A stretch of 64,000 bases of DNA from Brevinema_A sp051647245 (lineage in GTDB: Bacteria > Spirochaetota > Brevinematia > Brevinematales > Brevinemataceae): the NCBI GenBank assembly GCA_051647245.1, contig JBOFDS010000009.1, positions 35,710 through 99,709 of the forward strand, read 5' to 3'. The translations under genes and the position numbers were made by a program. Below are positions 26,962 to 35,879 of the stretch, piece after piece (the first letter of the stretch is position 1; every line of letters begins with the position of its first letter). The notes under the pieces are model-generated. The model was given only the letters and a program-made list of their open reading frames with translations, did not search any database and had not been told where the DNA came from.

Positions 26962-28161
26962 ATGAAAAAAAATTATGCAGCAGACAATCTAACCCATTAC
27001 ACTACCTTAAGCGGCACCTTGCTTTTTATTCTCTTTTTTGTATCATTAAGCCTTTCGTTAATCTGGGCGAGTTTCCCTGCAATCAAAAAATTTGGATTTT
27101 CTTTTCTCTCAGGAACTGCTTGGAATGTTAGATTTCTTGAGCTATCCAACGTATCTATGAAGGACGACAAATTCACGCTATATTTTAGCGCCTTTCTTTC
27201 GGATCATAAAAACCCAATCTTATCGATTGAATATAATGATACCCCTATTTCTTTTACGTCAGATTTAACAAATAGGAGCATCATTATTACTCCCTCTGAG
27301 CCTCTAAAAGATGGTAACTACAGCATTGTGCTAGCAAAAAACTTAAAAGATTCTTACAACAAAAATATTATAGATGAGTTCACCTGGAAAGGTGTCTTAT
27401 CAGGGGATACTCTGAACGATCAAAGTATTACTGGTAAGCGCCTTGGACTGATAACAAGAAGTCGTGATAATGAAAATTTCCGTCATTTTAACATTCTACC
27501 CTTCATCATAGGTACTGTTGCTAGTTCATTACTTGCCCTGTTGATATCGTTCCCTGTAGCTATTTCTATTGCTCTCTTCTTAACCGAATACTCCAAATCT
27601 AAATCTAAATTTGCAAAATTATTTGCTATTTTGATTGATCTTCTTGCTGGGATCCCTTCTATCATTTACGGTCTATGGGGTTTAACACTTCTCGTGCCAC
27701 GCATTGGAGCTAATCTTTTTTCAGCTTCTTTGGTGCTGGCTGTAATGATTATACCGTACACAGCGTCCTTAGCTCGAGAAGCTATCTCCCTTGTTCCAGA
27801 TCGCTTACGTCAGGCTGGACTAGGTTTAGGTGCTTCTCATTTCCAAGTAATATGGAAAATTGTTCTACCTTATGCAAAATCTGGCATTGTCGCTGGAATT
27901 TTATTAACATTAGGGCGAGCTTTAGGTGAAACGCTAGCTGTAACAATGGTTATCGGAAATAGAAACCAAATCCCAACATCTCTCTTCTCTCCTGCCCAAA
28001 CAATTTCAAGTTTAATTGCTAATGAATATGGTGAAGCCAGTGGCCTCAAGCAAAGCGCTCTTATCGAAGCTGGTTTCGTTTTAATTATTATCACCCTAGT
28101 TTTCTCTTTACTTGGACGAATGATGATTCGTTGGTCAAATAAAGAAAGAAAAAATTCTTAG
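26962..28161 (+). CDS. pstC: Phosphate permease PstC with inserted Ig-like domain
   Basis: A 399-aa protein, about 80-100 aa longer than usual PstC. After TM1 (~17-38) and the segment FSFLSGTAWN there is an extra ~115-residue domain (~55-172) before the normal FNILPFIIGTVASSLLALL helix. The insert reads like a bacterial Ig-like Big_5/SbsA type domain (IIITPSEPLKDGNYSIVL followed by LKDSYNKNI). The rest is a standard permease, with the cytoplasmic EAA-type loop (RQAGLGLGASHFQVIWKIVLP) and GRALGETLAVTMVIGN. The insert must face the periplasm, near PstS. Confidence 0.9.
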   Translation: MKKNYAADNLTHYTTLSGTLLFILFFVSLSLSLIWASFPAIKKFGFSFLSGTAWNVRFLELSNVSMKDDKFTLYFSAFLSDHKNPILSIEYNDTPISFTSDLTNRSIIITPSEPLKDGNYSIVLAKNLKDSYNKNIIDEFTWKGVLSGDTLNDQSITGKRLGLITRSRDNENFRHFNILPFIIGTVASSLLALLISFPVAISIALFLTEYSKSKSKFAKLFAILIDLLAGIPSIIYGLWGLTLLVPRIGANLFSASLVLAVMIIPYTASLAREAISLVPDRLRQAGLGLGASHFQVIWKIVLPYAKSGIVAGILLTLGRALGETLAVTMVIGNRNQIPTSLFSPAQTISSLIANEYGEASGLKQSALIEAGFVLIIITLVFSLLGRMMIRWSNKERKNS

Positions 28162-28173
28162 TGAGGAAGTGGA

Positions 28174-29067
28174 ATGAGTCATTTCATCAGCCCTAAAAAG
28201 TCTCGTCTGATTGATACAGCTTTCAGATATTTAATTTACTTCTTGTCTTTCCTTGCCTTGATTCCTTTATTTATGATCCTATTTTTTGTACTTGCAAAAG
28301 GTCTCTCTCACTTGAATATAGGATTTTTCTTGCAAGACGCTCCTAATCCTATGAGTGATATAGAATTTATTTCTCTAAATTCTAGCCAAATGCATAAAGC
28401 CGTCGGCGGAATACGAAATTCTTTCATTGGAATGCTTATCATCATCTCCTATGCTTCGTTATTTGCAGTGCCGTTGGGGATCCTCGTTGCTGTTTATCTA
28501 TCCGAAAATAAAAACTCTAAATTCTCTCAAGCTGCCCTCATCTGTGTAGATGCGCTTCAAGGCATTCCCTCTATTATTTTTGGTATTGTAGCAAACATAT
28601 GGATCGTGATGACTTTCAAATCTTATAGCGGTCTTGCGGGGAGTTTTGCTCTGGCCATCATGATGATCCCTATCATCATCAAAAGTAGCTATGAAACCTT
28701 AATGATGATCCCAACTTCCTTAAAACAAGCTGCTCTCGCTTTGGGTGTTCCTTATAGTAAAGTCCTTGTTCGAGTAGTGTTGCCTTCTGCAGCGGGTGGA
28801 ATTTCTTCTGGTGTATTACTTGGAATTTCACGAGTTCTCGGAGAAACAGCACCATTATTATTCACAGCGTTTGGAAATCCGTACTTCTCTACAAATGTCT
28901 TTGCACCAATGGAAACCATCGCTATGCAAATTTATAAAAATGCCTCATCTCCGAATAAAAACTTAATTGAAAATGCTTGGGGTGCATCATTGGCGTTAGT
29001 ATTAATTGTCCTTCTACTCAACCTCATTGTCAAGCCAATGATCGACAAAATTAAAATCAAATTCTAA
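28174..29067 (+). CDS. pstA: Phosphate permease PstA
   Basis: A 297-aa membrane protein with six predicted helices. Family features are [21 protein letters not shown], the EAA loop ([22 protein letters not shown]) and [14 protein letters not shown]. It pairs with PstC and PstB. The gap to pstC is 12 bases, with GAGGAAG as ribosome site. Confidence 0.95.
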   Translation: MSHFISPKKSRLIDTAFRYLIYFLSFLALIPLFMILFFVLAKGLSHLNIGFFLQDAPNPMSDIEFISLNSSQMHKAVGGIRNSFIGMLIIISYASLFAVPLGILVAVYLSENKNSKFSQAALICVDALQGIPSIIFGIVANIWIVMTFKSYSGLAGSFALAIMMIPIIIKSSYETLMMIPTSLKQAALALGVPYSKVLVRVVLPSAAGGISSGVLLGISRVLGETAPLLFTAFGNPYFSTNVFAPMETIAMQIYKNASSPNKNLIENAWGASLALVLIVLLLNLIVKPMIDKIKIKF

Positions 29068-29080
29068 TATAGGAATCGAT

Positions 29081-29887
29081 ATGAGTTCAACACAATTTAT
29101 CAATTCTCAAAAAAACTCCAAGTCTCTTCAAAATCCTGGTATTATTGAAGTTAAAGAGTTAGACGTTTTTTATGGGAAAGCACAAATCCTACAAAAAGTC
29201 ACTATGAATATCCCTGAAAAGAAAATTATTTCTATCATGGGACCTTCTGGATGTGGTAAATCCACTCTCCTCAGAACATTCAATCGTATGAATGAACTCA
29301 TCGACGGCTGTTCTTATCAGGGAGAAGTTCTCCTTAATGGTGATAACATCTTTGCAATGGACTCTATTGACCTTCGTAGAAAGGTTGGAATGGTTTTCCA
29401 ACAACCAAATCCTTTCCCAACTATGAGTATCTATGATAACGTGATCGCTGGATATACCTTGAACGGAGCACGTCTCTCTAAAGCAGATTCCGATGTTCTT
29501 GTAGAAGAGTCTCTCCTCAAAGCAGCCCTTTGGGATGAAGTCAAAGATAAACTCCATAATAAAGGATCTTTCCTATCTGGTGGACAACAACAACGTCTTT
29601 GTATCGCAAGAACTCTTGCAATGAAACCTGAAGTCCTTCTCCTTGATGAACCAACTTCTGCCCTCGATCCAAAATCCACAGCAATGATTGAATCTCTTCT
29701 TGTAGAATTAAAAGACTCTGTAACCATTGTTCTTGTTACCCACAACATCGCACAAGCAGGACGTGTTTCCAATTACACTGCATTCATGTATCTTGGGGAA
29801 TTAATTGAGTACGATACAACAAAAAAAATGTTCACCGTACCATCCCACACCAAAACAGAAGAATATCTAACCGGAAAATTTGGTTAA
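29081..29887 (+). CDS. pstB: Phosphate import ATPase PstB
   Basis: A 268-aa ABC ATPase: Walker [11 protein letters not shown]-loop [17 protein letters not shown], signature [13 protein letters not shown], Walker [15 protein letters not shown]-loop VTHNIAQA. The QQPNPFPMSIYDNV-type stretch is characteristic of PstB. It powers PstCA. phoU is not in this operon but on the opposite strand ~1.1 kb away. Confidence 0.97.
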   Translation: MSSTQFINSQKNSKSLQNPGIIEVKELDVFYGKAQILQKVTMNIPEKKIISIMGPSGCGKSTLLRTFNRMNELIDGCSYQGEVLLNGDNIFAMDSIDLRRKVGMVFQQPNPFPTMSIYDNVIAGYTLNGARLSKADSDVLVEESLLKAALWDEVKDKLHNKGSFLSGGQQQRLCIARTLAMKPEVLLLDEPTSALDPKSTAMIESLLVELKDSVTIVLVTHNIAQAGRVSNYTAFMYLGELIEYDTTKKMFTVPSHTKTEEYLTGKFG

Positions 29888-29894
29888 AATAAGA

Positions 29895-29922
29895 AAAACA
29901 CACCTTACTAGGTGTGTTTTTT
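29895..29922. terminator. Bidirectional terminator after pstB
   Basis: AAAACACACCT, loop TACT, AGGTGTGTTTT with T/A runs on both sides; shared with the converging glycosyltransferase operon. Confidence 0.9.
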
Positions 29923-31024
29923 ATTGAGAGATTGTGTTGAGTAAGTGGATTTCGAATTCTTGACAAATCTTGTCCCAAGAGAAATTCTTCGCATAGCATA
30001 GGGATGAGGCTTGAAGTCTTTGCTTTTGGATTTCATCAGCATTGAGATATTCTGACAACTTCTGTGCTAAAAGCTCTGTGTCCGCAAAAGGCAGCAAATA
30101 ACCATTGACTCCATTTTTGACAGCATCTTTGATCCCTTGCACCTGAAAGCCAAACACCGGTGTTTCCATCGCAGAAGCCTCTAAGGCGACAATGCCCCAC
30201 CCTTCTTTCTCTGAAGGAAAGATAAAAGCTTCGGAAGAGCTGAGGATTTCTTTTTTCTCATTTTCAGAGACAAACCCCTTAAAAATGACAAAATCAGAAA
30301 GATCTCGCTCTTGAACAAGAGCCTTAAGAGAGTTTTCTTCTGGACCTTTTCCTGCAACAATTAATTTTAGATCAGGAAAGTCATTACGCAATTTAGCCAC
30401 AACTTCTATCGCAAGATCAAGTCGTTTTGCTTTGGTCAGACGACCTACGGAGCAGATTTGGTAAGGAGTCTTTTTATTCTTTCTTGGAAGTAAAAAACTT
30501 GCTTCAATCCCATTTGGCAATATATTAAGATTTTGATAAGGATAAAGAGAAAGCAGCTCATCTTTAGAGCTTTGCGAAACAACAATCATAGGAGTTTTGA
30601 GATACTTTTTGAGCGCAAATCTTTCTGCCCAGTAAACATAGAAAGCCATAGGGTAAGGTAAAAGTTGAAAGAGGGTCTCTCCATGCACATGATGAAAAAT
30701 CGATAAAATCGGGGTGTCTTTGATGAAACTTGGACTCATCACCCCGATTTTTGATATATCATCGATAATCACATCGTAGCCTTGCTTGGAGAAAAACTTT
30801 TTCCACATACTTCGAAAAGTGTAATGGAAAAACATAGGATGTCCCCATTTTAGCACGCGATAACCATGGAAAGAGTATTCTTCTTTTGCCTTAGTGGTAC
30901 GGGTGCTGAGCAAGGTAACATCATATTTTTTTGCCAAAAAGCTCAAAATCACATCCAAATGAAGTTCCGCTCCACCCGCTTCAGGATGTTGAGGATCACG
31001 CCAATTGATTGCGAGGATTTTCAT
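29921..31024 (-). CDS. Glycosyltransferase family 4
   Basis: A 367-aa GT-B enzyme. N-terminal acceptor domain with NWRDPQHPEAGGAELHLD (GGAE is typical of GT4). C-terminal donor domain with SVGRLTKAKRLDLAIEVV, LIVAGKGPEENSLKAL, and the EX7E-type SEKEGWGIVALEASAMETPVFGF. It transfers a sugar from a nucleotide donor, probably to an envelope lipid or glycan; the sugar is unknown. Its ATG overlaps the stop of phoU (TAATG), so the two are translationally coupled. Confidence 0.88.
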   Translation of the reverse strand: MKILAINWRDPQHPEAGGAELHLDVILSFLAKKYDVTLLSTRTTKAKEEYSFHGYRVLKWGHPMFFHYTFRSMWKKFFSKQGYDVIIDDISKIGVMSPSFIKDTPILSIFHHVHGETLFQLLPYPMAFYVYWAERFALKKYLKTPMIVVSQSSKDELLSLYPYQNLNILPNGIEASFLLPRKNKKTPYQICSVGRLTKAKRLDLAIEVVAKLRNDFPDLKLIVAGKGPEENSLKALVQERDLSDFVIFKGFVSENEKKEILSSSEAFIFPSEKEGWGIVALEASAMETPVFGFQVQGIKDAVKNGVNGYLLPFADTELLAQKLSEYLNADEIQKQRLQASSLCYAKNFSWDKICQEFEIHLLNTISQ

Positions 31025-31674
31025 TATTTTTTCTCTTTATTTGGAATCAAACCTTCTTTAATGAAGACAATATCTTCAGCAAAGTGCCCACAAATATCTG
31101 CGATTCTTTCAAGATGTTTCGCAACGTTCATAATCTGGATTAAAGGCTCCACTTCTTGAGTACAATTCATTGCTTTAATAAGGCTACGTAATGTTTTGGT
31201 GCAAAGTTCATCTACCTTGTCGTCTTGTTGGATAATAGCGACAGCCTTGAGTGTGTCTTCTTCCACAAAAGTATCGTGCAAACGGCTAAGCATTTTATTG
31301 GTTTCTTGAGACATTTCGATGATCATAGGGTAGTCTTTTAAGGAATATTGATCTTTCCAGTGAAAATTTGCCATAGCGATTTTGGAAGCAAGGTCGCCAA
31401 TACGCTCAAGATCATTAACCATACCAGACATTTTAACGATATAGCGAAGATTTATAGCTTCAGGATGATACAAAGCAAGGATCCCAAGACAATCTTGAGC
31501 AATATCCATCTGCAAGTAATTAGCTTCATCCTCGAGATTACCGTATACTTCTTGAACCTTTTCCCAATCCTCAGCAATAGAGGCTGTAATAGTCTGTTCA
31601 ATCATGGTATTCACAAGGTTAATATAATGTAAAATTCGTTCTTTTGTTTTACTAATCTTTCTATCTACGATCAT
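31024..31674 (-). CDS. phoU: Phosphate transport regulator PhoU
   Basis: A 216-aa protein with two three-helix PhoU bundles, each carrying the metal-binding ExxxD pattern (VNDLERIGDLASKIA and AKHLERIADICGHFAEDIV). PhoU links the Pst transporter to phosphate signalling. It overlaps the upstream ankyrin gene by 14 bases and the downstream glycosyltransferase by one, so it is expressed from a different operon than pstSCAB, which converges on it. Confidence 0.92.
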   Translation of the reverse strand: MIVDRKISKTKERILHYINLVNTMIEQTITASIAEDWEKVQEVYGNLEDEANYLQMDIAQDCLGILALYHPEAINLRYIVKMSGMVNDLERIGDLASKIAMANFHWKDQYSLKDYPMIIEMSQETNKMLSRLHDTFVEEDTLKAVAIIQQDDKVDELCTKTLRSLIKAMNCTQEVEPLIQIMNVAKHLERIADICGHFAEDIVFIKEGLIPNKEKK

Positions 31675-32827
31675 TGGTCTGGCCCTCTCTGTATTTTTGT
31701 ATTGCTTTGTCCACCATTATGTATAGCTCTGGATCATTACTATCTTTTGCAATGCTTAATGCATCGTCTTCATAGATATTTTTGGCGTCTAAATTGAGAT
31801 TTTCTTGAGCTAATAAAAGCTCTGTGATTTTTTTATTTTTACGGCGTATTGCGATTAAAATCGGCGTATCACCGTTTTTTTCAGAATGGTTGATATTTGC
31901 GCCTTTATTGATGAGGTCGCTTACAATATCAAATTCTTCCGAGTAGACAGCCATTGTCAAAGGACTATCTCCAAAAGGAGAGGTCAATTCAATACTGAGA
32001 CCTTGATCTAGTATATAGTCAACCATATCTCTCAATCCTAAGGAAATCGCAACATGTAGTGCGGGTACTTGTTCGCTATTGGTGACATTCAAGCTAGCGC
32101 CTTGTTTGATCGCCAAATCAAGCAAATCTCTCCTATCACTAGCCACCAAATTATAAATCAACTGATCATGTCCTTTGAAATTTTTAAATTGAGTAATAAG
32201 ATTCGTGTCATACTCAAGGAAAAGCTGAATAATATTAGCATGACCATCTTGAATAGCTTGCTCAAAGGCGGTTAATTTTTTAACGTTTTTGAGTTTTAGG
32301 TTAGCATTGGTGAGCAAAGGCTCCACAGAATCTTTAGTAGGAAAATACATCACCGCATAATGCAGAGCCGTATTTCCCATTTCATCTTGATGATTGATTT
32401 TTACATCGTTACTAAGCAGAAATGCTACAACATTAGTCTGATTTTTGAGGACAGCCTTTATCAGAGGCGTGTAGAGATATATATTTTTTTTGTTCAAGTC
32501 CGCACCACTAGCACTCAGCAACTCCACAATATTCAGATGCCCCATAAAAGCAGCATTCATTAAAGGGGTCGTGCCGTTTGTCTCTTTGTAATCGACCTTC
32601 ACGCCCTTTTCAATGAGGCTCCTCACAAGATCTTCACGACCATAGTAGGCTGCCAAACTTAAAAAGTTCTCTCCATCGATATTTTGGTAACTGATATTAA
32701 TATTAGAGAGCATTTCAAGGTTGTAGGTATTATTTTTAATTGCTTGGATGAATTCTTCATTAGCATTGGATTGAGCAAAGGTTGTAACAGCTATCAATGA
32801 AAAGAAATAGATAAAAATTCGCAGCAC
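31661..32827 (-). CDS. Exported ankyrin-repeat protein
   Basis: A 388-aa protein with a signal peptide (hydrophobic ~2-18, AQS cleavage) and about nine ankyrin repeats (NGTTPLMNAAFMGHLNIVEL, MGNTALHYAV, NGDTPILIAIRRKNKKITEL). A periplasmic protein-binding role is likely; partner unknown. GTG start at 32827 with AAGGAGG five bases upstream. Its stop lies inside phoU. Confidence 0.85.
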   Translation of the reverse strand: MLRIFIYFFSLIAVTTFAQSNANEEFIQAIKNNTYNLEMLSNINISYQNIDGENFLSLAAYYGREDLVRSLIEKGVKVDYKETNGTTPLMNAAFMGHLNIVELLSASGADLNKKNIYLYTPLIKAVLKNQTNVVAFLLSNDVKINHQDEMGNTALHYAVMYFPTKDSVEPLLTNANLKLKNVKKLTAFEQAIQDGHANIIQLFLEYDTNLITQFKNFKGHDQLIYNLVASDRRDLLDLAIKQGASLNVTNSEQVPALHVAISLGLRDMVDYILDQGLSIELTSPFGDSPLTMAVYSEEFDIVSDLINKGANINHSEKNGDTPILIAIRRKNKKITELLLAQENLNLDAKNIYEDDALSIAKDSNDPELYIMVDKAIQKYREGQTNDRR

Positions 32828-32944
32828 GAAAGCCTCCTTTTGAACATAAAAGCACCTACATTATATCATGATTTTAAGAAAAATATCAACTTTAATCCTC
32901 ATAACTTCACAAATAATTTTAGCAAATTCAAAGTTTCTCATATA

Positions 32945-32973
32945 TTGACATAATTCAACAAATAAAGTAAAAT
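32945..32973 (+). promoter_or_regulatory. Sigma-70 promoter of ridA
   Basis: TTGACA (32945-32950), 17 bases, TAAAAT (32968-32973), ~27 bases before the ridA ATG. Confidence 0.8.
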
Positions 32974-32999
32974 AATATACAAAATCTCGAGGTACTATT

Positions 33000-33374
33000 A
33001 TGAAAAAAATCATCTCAACAGACAAAGCTCCTGCTGCTATTGGGCCATATTCCCAGGCGATCATCGCAAACAATATGCTTTATGTTTCAGGTCAAATTCC
33101 TGTGAATCCTGCAGATAATTCAATTCCTGCTGATATTTCCGAACAAACAAGACAATGTATGGAAAATCTCAAAGCAATTATCACAGCTGCCGGAAGCGAC
33201 ATGTCCAAAATCGTTAGATGCGGTCTCTTTATCAAAAATATGGACGATTTCGCAAAAATCAACGAAGTTTATGGATCTTACTTTGATGGAGAATTCCCAA
33301 TTCGTGCTTGTGTTGAAGTGGCAAGACTTCCTAAAGATGTTTTGGTTGAAATCGAAGCAACAGTTTTGTTATAA
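33000..33374 (+). CDS. ridA: RidA family enamine/imine deaminase
   Basis: A 124-aa YjgF/YER057c/UK114 protein: IGPYSQAI, LYVSGQIPVNP, CMENLKAIITAAGSDMSKIV, FPIRACVEVARLPKDVLVEIEA. The conserved Arg (FPIRACVEVA) and terminal Glu shape the active pocket. It hydrolyses reactive 2-aminoacrylate formed by PLP enzymes. Single-gene unit with its own promoter and terminator. Confidence 0.95.
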   Translation: MKKIISTDKAPAAIGPYSQAIIANNMLYVSGQIPVNPADNSIPADISEQTRQCMENLKAIITAAGSDMSKIVRCGLFIKNMDDFAKINEVYGSYFDGEFPIRACVEVARLPKDVLVEIEATVLL

Positions 33375-33382
33375 ATAAAGAT

Positions 33383-33416
33383 ATATCCCACCAACAGTCT
33401 GGTGGGATATTTTTTA
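33383..33416 (+). terminator. Terminator after ridA
   Basis: ATATCCCACCA, loop ACAGTC, TGGTGGGATAT, then a T run. Confidence 0.92.
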
Positions 33417-33430
33417 TCAGAGAGATTTTT

Positions 33431-33459
33431 TTGACTTTTAGAAGAAAATATTCTAAAAT
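33431..33459 (+). promoter_or_regulatory. Sigma-70 promoter of amino-acid symporter gene
   Basis: TTGACT (33431-33436), 17 bases, TAAAAT (33454-33459), ~43 bases before the proposed start. Confidence 0.75.
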
Positions 33460-33501
33460 GTAATCTAAGCTAATTAATATTCAGAACAAATTCAAAAACG
33501 G

Positions 33502-34947
33502 ATGGTAAGAATGATGAGTTCAGCAGTATTAACAATGCTCAATAATGCAAATGACTTTGTATATACCTATTTATTGGTGATAGCTCTTTGTGGAGCAGGG
33601 ATTTATTTCACATTTCTCACAAAAGGAATTCAGTTTGATCTAAAATCCATGCTTAAGTACCTAGTACGAGATGAAGATACTAGTTCTACTGATAAATCAA
33701 ATATCTCCTCATTTCAGGCATTCGCAGTCAGTACCGCATCCCGTGTGGGGACAGGGAACTTAGCTGGTGTGACAATAGCTATCGTGGTCGGAGGACCTGG
33801 AGCGTTATTTTGGATGTGGGTAACAGCGTTACTCGGTGGTGCTATCTCTTTTGCTGAGTCAACATTGGCTCAGGTTTACAAAATTGAAGATACTGATAGA
33901 GATCATAGATCCTCTTTATACAAAGGTGGTCCTGCTTTCTATATTGCCCAAGGTTTATCTCAAAAATGGCTTTCCAAATTCTTCGCTGTAGCGTTGATTT
34001 TTGTCTTTGGTTTTGCGTTTAATGCCGTACAATCAAACACCATCGCTCAATCTTTCTCCCATGCTTATGCTTTAGATCCAATGATGATCGCTATTGTACT
34101 TTCAATTGTTACAGGGATTTTTCTTTTCAAAGGACTCCCAACTATTGCAAAGGCTTCAGCATTTTTAGTACCAATCATGTCCTTATTGTACATTGCCTTA
34201 AGCTCTGTTGTGATCTTCTTAAATATTGAAAAATTACCAGAAATCTTTACACTTATTTTCACAAGTGCGTTCGGCATCAAAGAAATGGGCGTCGGCGTGT
34301 TCATGGGAACATTGATTACAGGGGTAAAACGTGGTCTTTTCTCCAATGAGGCTGGTATGGGTTCTGCTCCTAACGTAGCTGCAACCGCCACAACATCTCA
34401 CCCTGTCAAACAAGGACTCATCCAAGCTTTCGGTGTGTTTTTTGATACTATCGTAGTGTGTTCTGTTACAGGATTTCTTATTTTATTCTCAGGCGTAGAT
34501 TATGCTGGATCAGAGTTAAAAGGAATCGCACTCACCCAAGAAGCTCTCACAAACTACTTCGGAGCAAGCGGAGCTATCTTCTTGTCCGTTTGTATTCTAC
34601 TCCTTGCATTTTCATCTATTCTCGGGAATTACTTCTACGCCTTAAACTCTGTGGCTTTGATCTCAAACAAAAAATCTACTGCCTTATTGTTTAAGCTTCT
34701 CGTGATCTTCAATGTTTTTCTTGGAGCCATTGCAAGCCTTGATATCGTCTGGGCAACCGCTGATTTATTGATGTTCTTCATGGCAATTGTCAACCTCTAC
34801 GCGATCGTAAGATTGTCTAAGGTCTTAAAGATTGTTCTCAACGATTATAACATGCAAAAAGCAAAAAACATCAACCCTGTTTTCAAAAAAGACAAATACA
34901 CAGAAAAATACCCGGAAATATTCTCTCATATCGACCAGTGGTCATAA
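33502..34947 (+). CDS. Alanine/glycine:cation symporter (AGCS)
   Basis: A 481-aa membrane protein with ~11 helices. Signatures: FQAFAVSTASRVGTGNLAGV, GGPGALFWMWVTALLGGAISF, RGLFSNEAGMGSAPNVAATA. AGCS carriers import alanine or glycine with sodium. The ribosome site is weak; ATG at 33502 is used, though 33511 or 33514 could be the real start. deoC follows after 32 bases. Confidence 0.9.
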   Translation: MVRMMSSAVLTMLNNANDFVYTYLLVIALCGAGIYFTFLTKGIQFDLKSMLKYLVRDEDTSSTDKSNISSFQAFAVSTASRVGTGNLAGVTIAIVVGGPGALFWMWVTALLGGAISFAESTLAQVYKIEDTDRDHRSSLYKGGPAFYIAQGLSQKWLSKFFAVALIFVFGFAFNAVQSNTIAQSFSHAYALDPMMIAIVLSIVTGIFLFKGLPTIAKASAFLVPIMSLLYIALSSVVIFLNIEKLPEIFTLIFTSAFGIKEMGVGVFMGTLITGVKRGLFSNEAGMGSAPNVAATATTSHPVKQGLIQAFGVFFDTIVVCSVTGFLILFSGVDYAGSELKGIALTQEALTNYFGASGAIFLSVCILLLAFSSILGNYFYALNSVALISNKKSTALLFKLLVIFNVFLGAIASLDIVWATADLLMFFMAIVNLYAIVRLSKVLKIVLNDYNMQKAKNINPVFKKDKYTEKYPEIFSHIDQWS

Positions 34948-34979
34948 ATATTTTCATCACGAGATAAGGAATTACTAAT

Positions 34980-35651
34980 ATGCCATTAATATCTAAACAA
35001 ATAGATCATACACTATTAAAAGCTGACGCGAGCATTGCGGACATTCAAAAACTGTGCCAAGAAGCACTCGATCATGGTTTTGCGACGGTTTGTGTGAATC
35101 CAATGTATATCGCAACAGCTGAGAAAATGCTCAAAAAATCTAAAGTTGGGATTTGTACCGTAGTGGGATTCCCGCTAGGAGCATCTCGTACTGCCGTGAA
35201 AGTGTACGAAGCTACAGATGCTATAAATGCTGGTGCTAGCGAAATCGATATGGTCATCGCTATTGGATATCTAAAATCTGGAAAGCTTGATCTTGTCCGC
35301 TACGATATTGAGCAGCTACTCTTTGCGTGTCACTCTAAGGGAGTCACCTTGAAGGTGATTCTTGAAACTTGTTATTTGACAAGAGAAGAATTACAATCTG
35401 CTATCGAAATCTGTATGGATCTGGAAGTTGATTTTATCAAGACTTCTACAGGTTTTGGCCCTCATGGAGCAACGATCGAAGATGTTAAATTCATGAAATC
35501 AATTGCTGGGGACAAAGTCAAGATTAAAGCTTCTGGTGGAATTAGAACCGCAGAAGACGCTGAACAAATGATTGCTGCAGGCGCTGATCGTTTAGGAACT
35601 AGCAACTCTATTGCTATTATCCAAAACACAAAAGGCTCCAATAGCTATTAA
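34980..35651 (+). CDS. deoC: Deoxyribose-phosphate aldolase
   Basis: A 223-aa TIM-barrel aldolase. IDHTLLKADAS at the start, CVNPMYI, VVGFPLGAS, EIDMVIAIGYLKSG, and the Schiff-base Lys in DFIKTSTGFGPHGAT with the second Lys in VKIKASGGIRTAEDAEQMI. It splits deoxyribose-5-phosphate into glyceraldehyde-3-phosphate and acetaldehyde. ATAAGGA is upstream. Confidence 0.96.
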   Translation: MPLISKQIDHTLLKADASIADIQKLCQEALDHGFATVCVNPMYIATAEKMLKKSKVGICTVVGFPLGASRTAVKVYEATDAINAGASEIDMVIAIGYLKSGKLDLVRYDIEQLLFACHSKGVTLKVILETCYLTREELQSAIEICMDLEVDFIKTSTGFGPHGATIEDVKFMKSIAGDKVKIKASGGIRTAEDAEQMIAAGADRLGTSNSIAIIQNTKGSNSY

Positions 35652-35672
35652 TCAAAAAATAATAAAATTTTC

Positions 35673-35702
35673 TTGACAAAGTTAATATAATTATGCTATA
35701 AT
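35673..35702 (+). promoter_or_regulatory. Sigma-70 promoter of tRNA-Arg
   Basis: TTGACA (35673-35678), 18 bases, TATAAT (35697-35702), 12 bases before the tRNA. Confidence 0.88.
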
Positions 35703-35714
35703 AATAAACAATGT

Positions 35715-35788
35715 GTGTCTATAGCTCAGCTGGATAGAGCATTGGATTGCGGTTCCAAAGGTCTTAGGTTCGACTCCTAATAGACACG
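35715..35788 (+). tRNA. tRNA-Arg (anticodon GCG)
   Basis: Cloverleaf fits: acceptor GTGTCTA/TAGACAC, D stem GCTC/GAGC, anticodon stem TTGGA/TCCAA with loop TTGCGGT (anticodon GCG), T stem TTAGG/CCTAA with TTCGACT loop. No encoded CCA. GCG reads CGC and CGU; most bacteria use ACG for this box. Confidence 0.93.
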
Positions 35789-35790
35789 AA

Positions 35791-35823
35791 AAAAACACTT
35801 CTGTTTTACAGAGGTGTTTTTTT
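35791..35823 (+). terminator. Terminator after tRNA-Arg
   Basis: AAACACTTCTG, loop TTTTA, CAGAGGTGTTT (one G-T pair), then T run. Confidence 0.88.
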
Positions 35824-35847
35824 ATGCCCAAAATATTTCAAAAAATA

Positions 35848-35869
35848 AAAGAGTGCCTAAACACTCTTT
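35848..35869 (-). terminator. Terminator of the secreted unknown gene
   Basis: AAAGAGTG, six-base loop, CACTCTTT; on the minus strand it is followed by a T-rich run. It lies just past the stop of the gene at 35880. Confidence 0.85.
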
Positions 35870-35879
35870 ATAAAAATTC

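Noticed and set aside
33901..34100. Other TGGCAC or GTGCCA words across the window as sigma-54 promoters
   Set aside because: Apart from the two reported, the copies I checked lack TTGC at the right distance or lie deep inside coding genes.
35715..35788. tRNA-Arg as attachment site for the phage cassette
   Set aside because: No copy of the tRNA 3' end was found near 51970-52160, the cassette begins 2 kb away, and no integrase exists.
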